NCBI GenBank assembly: GCA_963514095.1
Contig: OY741282.1
Coordinates: 12,424,347-12,488,346, forward strand
From: Eutrigla gurnardus
Taxonomy: Eukaryota > Chordata > Actinopteri > Perciformes > Triglidae
DNA length: 64,000 nt
Direction: 5' to 3'
Shown: piece after piece, positions 61,957 through 64,000 of the stretch
How the letters are laid out: each line of letters opens with the position of its first letter
How positions within the stretch are numbered: position 1 is the stretch's first letter
Position numbers and translations under genes: made by a program
The notes under the pieces: generated by a model
Database searches by the model: none
The model's input: only the letters and a program-made list of their open reading frames with translations
Told to the model about the DNA's origin: nothing

Positions 61957-63839
61957 GAGAGCATGTGAGGCGCGCGTCTCTCAGTGCGTAAGGGAGCGAC
62001 GCTTTCATGACTGTTTCAGATCTCTCCCTGCCTCACAGTTCGACAGAGCGAGGGAGCCAGGAGGGAGAGAGAGATGGAGAGATAATGGGAATGGAGGGTG
62101 AAAGAGGCTAACACAGTCTTTAATGAGTTTCCTTGGCTCTCTTTGCCTGTTTCTGGGTCAGGGTCCCCTAGCTGATGATGTGGGTGGACTGAGGACTATA
62201 TGGACCAGAAAGGAACCGACTAAGCCAGGGTCCGCTGAAATAAGACTTCTACATTAAAGAGTCGTCGTCGTCACCTTCATGGAGACATAACAGAGGATGT
62301 TTCGTTTTTTCCTTTTCTTCTTGTTTAGACAGAAAAAAAAGATAAAAAAAAAAGTTAACGATCTTTGTTTCAGCACCTCGCTGCACCCACACAAACTGCA
62401 AACTGTGAACGGAGGCGGCTGCTCTTGATGGTCAGAGGTCAGGGGAGGCTTTTAATGCCTCTGCTCAATTAACGGCCGATTATGAGCCAAGGAAAAAAAG
62501 AGCATTTGGAACTTTTATCCTGATAAGAAGCGGCGACACCCTCGCACACCAAAAGAAAACTCCCCCACGCAAAAAAAAACCACACTTTCATAACAGGACG
62601 CAGACAAACTACCGCGGCGAAGACGGCTTTGCTCATTTTTTTTTTCTGATTGGCTCCCCTCCTCCTGCCCTTTCATTTCCTAGCAATCAACTTCAATCTG
62701 TGGCAGGTATGGAGGGAGAGATAACATTAGAGAGACATCGCGGGGAGATATCTGCTCAGCCGAGACGTTATTTAGTGCTCCCAAAGCATGCAGGAGACAA
62801 CCTCTGTCAGACAACAAGGCTCCGGCGTGTCCACACAGGACACGGAGGCGGAGTAGATAGAAGGACATGGAAGAATTGCTGATGGGCCGATAAACTCTTT
62901 TTTGTTATCCGAACGGTCTGCTTCCCTGTTTCTGCTCTCCCGCGCGGCGTTTTCTCTCCGTCTGCCCAACTCCATTTCGATGTCTCAATCTATGTCTGTC
63001 TGGGTGAGTTACTCTCACCGTCTCCCTCTGCCCTCCCTCCCTCCCTCACCTTCTGTCTCCTACTGTATCTCTGTCTCTGTTACTCTGCCTCCTTTCTCTT
63101 CACGCCGGTGAATAATTGATGCCAACCGGTTCGATGGTAAGAATAGAACAGTTCTGGAGGTGACAAATGGGGTGGCGAATAGGCTTCATCCTCCCCTCTT
63201 CAAAGAGTTAGAAAGTTATCCGTGCGCGCTCGCGGGGCCGCCTGTGGGCGACGCGTGTGCCCGTCTGCCTGCTTGCGATGTTTCGTGGCACGGGGAGCGC
63301 GCGTTGGTGTTTGTGTGTTTGTGTGTGTGTGTGTGTGTGATTTAAGACAGGGAGATGAAAGGGAGTTGTAATTACAGGGAAGCGTATCTGTCTACTGCAG
63401 AAGTATCCGAGGAATGGCACAAACTGGGCCAAAAGCCTGAGGTCATTAGATCTGCTGCGTGTGTGTGTGAGTGTGTGTGTGTGAGAGAGAGAGAGAGACA
63501 AAAGCAAAGAGAAAGAGAGGGAGCAAGAGAGAAAACGGGAGAAGGAGAGAGATCAGCTTATAACTTCAGTTCCTCAGAGTCAACCTCTGAACTCTTCTTC
63601 TCATTATTGGCTCTGCCTCTCTCCCTCTCTCTCTCACTCGTTCCTCAGCAGCAGCCGTTTGTGGTCAGAGCGAGCGAGGCCCGCTTTCTGTAAATCCACG
63701 CAGCCTTATTGCCCGAGAGGAATCCCAGAATTTCCTGCGCTCTAAAATACACTTGTGTAAACATTCCAAAATATCAAATGATAGGGATTTCACTGTGTGC
63801 TGCGCAGATGGATAATCCCATGCAAAGACTGCGGTTATA
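61957..63839. other. Distal intron 1, non-coding
   Basis: No exon is recognised. GT and GA tracts are at about 63319-63339 and 63459-63499. CG-rich patches occur near 63220-63300, but no promoter or reading frame of known kind is attached to them. Confidence 0.4.
63459..63499 (+). repeat. Compound (GT)n(GA)n microsatellite
   Basis: GT units with one GA interruption, passing into GAGAGAGAGAGAG. Confidence 0.9.
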
Positions 63840-63978
63840 ATACACTGTCCCACTGTCTCTTGTCTGCTTTCCTTTCCCTCCCAACCCATCCTTTCTCTCC
63901 CTCTTTCTCCCTCCCTCCGCCTTCCCTTTCATCCTCTCCTCTCTCCCTTCCATCTTCTCGCCATCTCTCTCCTCACAG
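63840..63978 (+). other. Extended polypyrimidine tract and splice acceptor of intron 1
   Basis: About 130 bases before the AG are almost entirely C and T, far longer than the usual 15-30. Possible branch-point adenines in the tract are at 63931 (TTCAT, 47 bases upstream) and 63952 (TCCAT, 26 bases upstream); neither is a strong consensus. The terminal CTCACAG is a good acceptor. A tract of this length would bind PTB and U2AF65 repeatedly and could also be a simple-sequence expansion. Confidence 0.6.
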
Positions 63979-64000
63979 TCGACGATGACTTCATCGGTCT
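63979..64000 (+). CDS. unc5c: Start of coding exon 2 of the same gene, cut by the window end
   Basis: Seen: a pyrimidine stretch of well over 100 bases ends in CCTCACAG at 63978, and the following 22 bases continue the phase-1 frame left by exon 1. The split codon is G/TC (Val), followed by Asp-Asp-Asp-Phe-Ile-Gly and two bases of the next codon. The acidic DDDF motif just after the predicted signal cleavage region is what suggests UNC5C, where human has DDDFFHELPE. In UNC5 proteins this segment is the short linker before the first Ig domain, whose conserved residues (PHFL..PEDAYIVKNKP type) should follow just outside the window. Twenty-two bases cannot prove an exon, but acceptor quality, frame and residue match agree. 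Confidence 0.55.

Larger units (their letters stand above)
8471..63978 (+). other. unc5c: First intron, about 55.5 kb
   Basis: The intron is bounded by GTAAAG at 8471 and a pyrimidine-rich CCTCACAG at 63978, both matching the + strand exons. The same phase at both ends supports the pairing. Very large first introns are usual for UNC5 genes and other axon-guidance receptors and often carry tissue-specific enhancers. The inside has no recognisable exon of another gene on either strand; contents are listed as separate repeats and stretches. An unrecognised small exon of this gene or an alternative first exon within it cannot be excluded. Confidence 0.55.

Noticed and set aside
1..64000. An undescribed biological system, CRISPR array, operon or endogenous virus
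   Set aside because: No regularly spaced non-tandem repeats, gene cluster, retroviral gag/pol/env or long terminal repeats were seen. Apart from the one gene and the LINE fragment, everything resolves to simple repeats, old interspersed repeats or unrecognised non-coding DNA.

Overview
The window looks like nuclear genomic DNA of a ray-finned (percomorph-type) fish. It has very low coding density, abundant (GT)n/(AC)n and other microsatellites, long poly-G runs, and several interspersed repeats that I recognise as common in teleost genomes, including an L2-type LINE fragment. No bacterial, organellar or viral gene organisation is visible.

I can support only one gene, on the + strand. A first coding exon at 8359-8470 encodes a 37-residue signal-peptide-like N-terminus and ends with a phase-1 GT donor. 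The last 22 bases of the window (63979-64000) follow a strong pyrimidine-tract/AG acceptor and continue that phase, giving the junction ...LGVAQ-VDDDFIGL... This resembles the mature N-terminus of the netrin receptor UNC5C (human: ...AAQDDDFFHELPE), so the best assignment is the start of a teleost unc5c-like gene. The assignment rests on a very short match and is moderate only. On this model positions 8471-63978 are a single 55.5-kb first intron, and exons 3 onward lie beyond the window.

Layout. 1-7750: AT-rich 5' flank with two old teleost repeats (about 3970-4277 and 6720-7420, the latter carrying a second repeat inside it). 7755-8358: CpG-rich promoter and 5' leader with upstream ATGs. 8359-8470: exon 1. 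8471-63978: intron 1, with scattered microsatellites, an antisense L2-like LINE at about 37612-38950 with another repeat inserted in it, a dense microsatellite cluster at 53.5-56.2 kb, and a few candidate regulatory stretches. 63979-64000: start of exon 2.

The many open reading frames of 60-250 codons across the window show no recognisable domains apart from the LINE fragment. Several are translations of (GT)n, (AC)n or (GGA)n tracts. I see no CRISPR array, operon, toxin system or other undescribed molecular system. The most useful leads are the gene identification, a possible internal TATA promoter plus splice donor at 41560-41654, and a few palindromic or homeobox-like stretches that need cross-species alignment.
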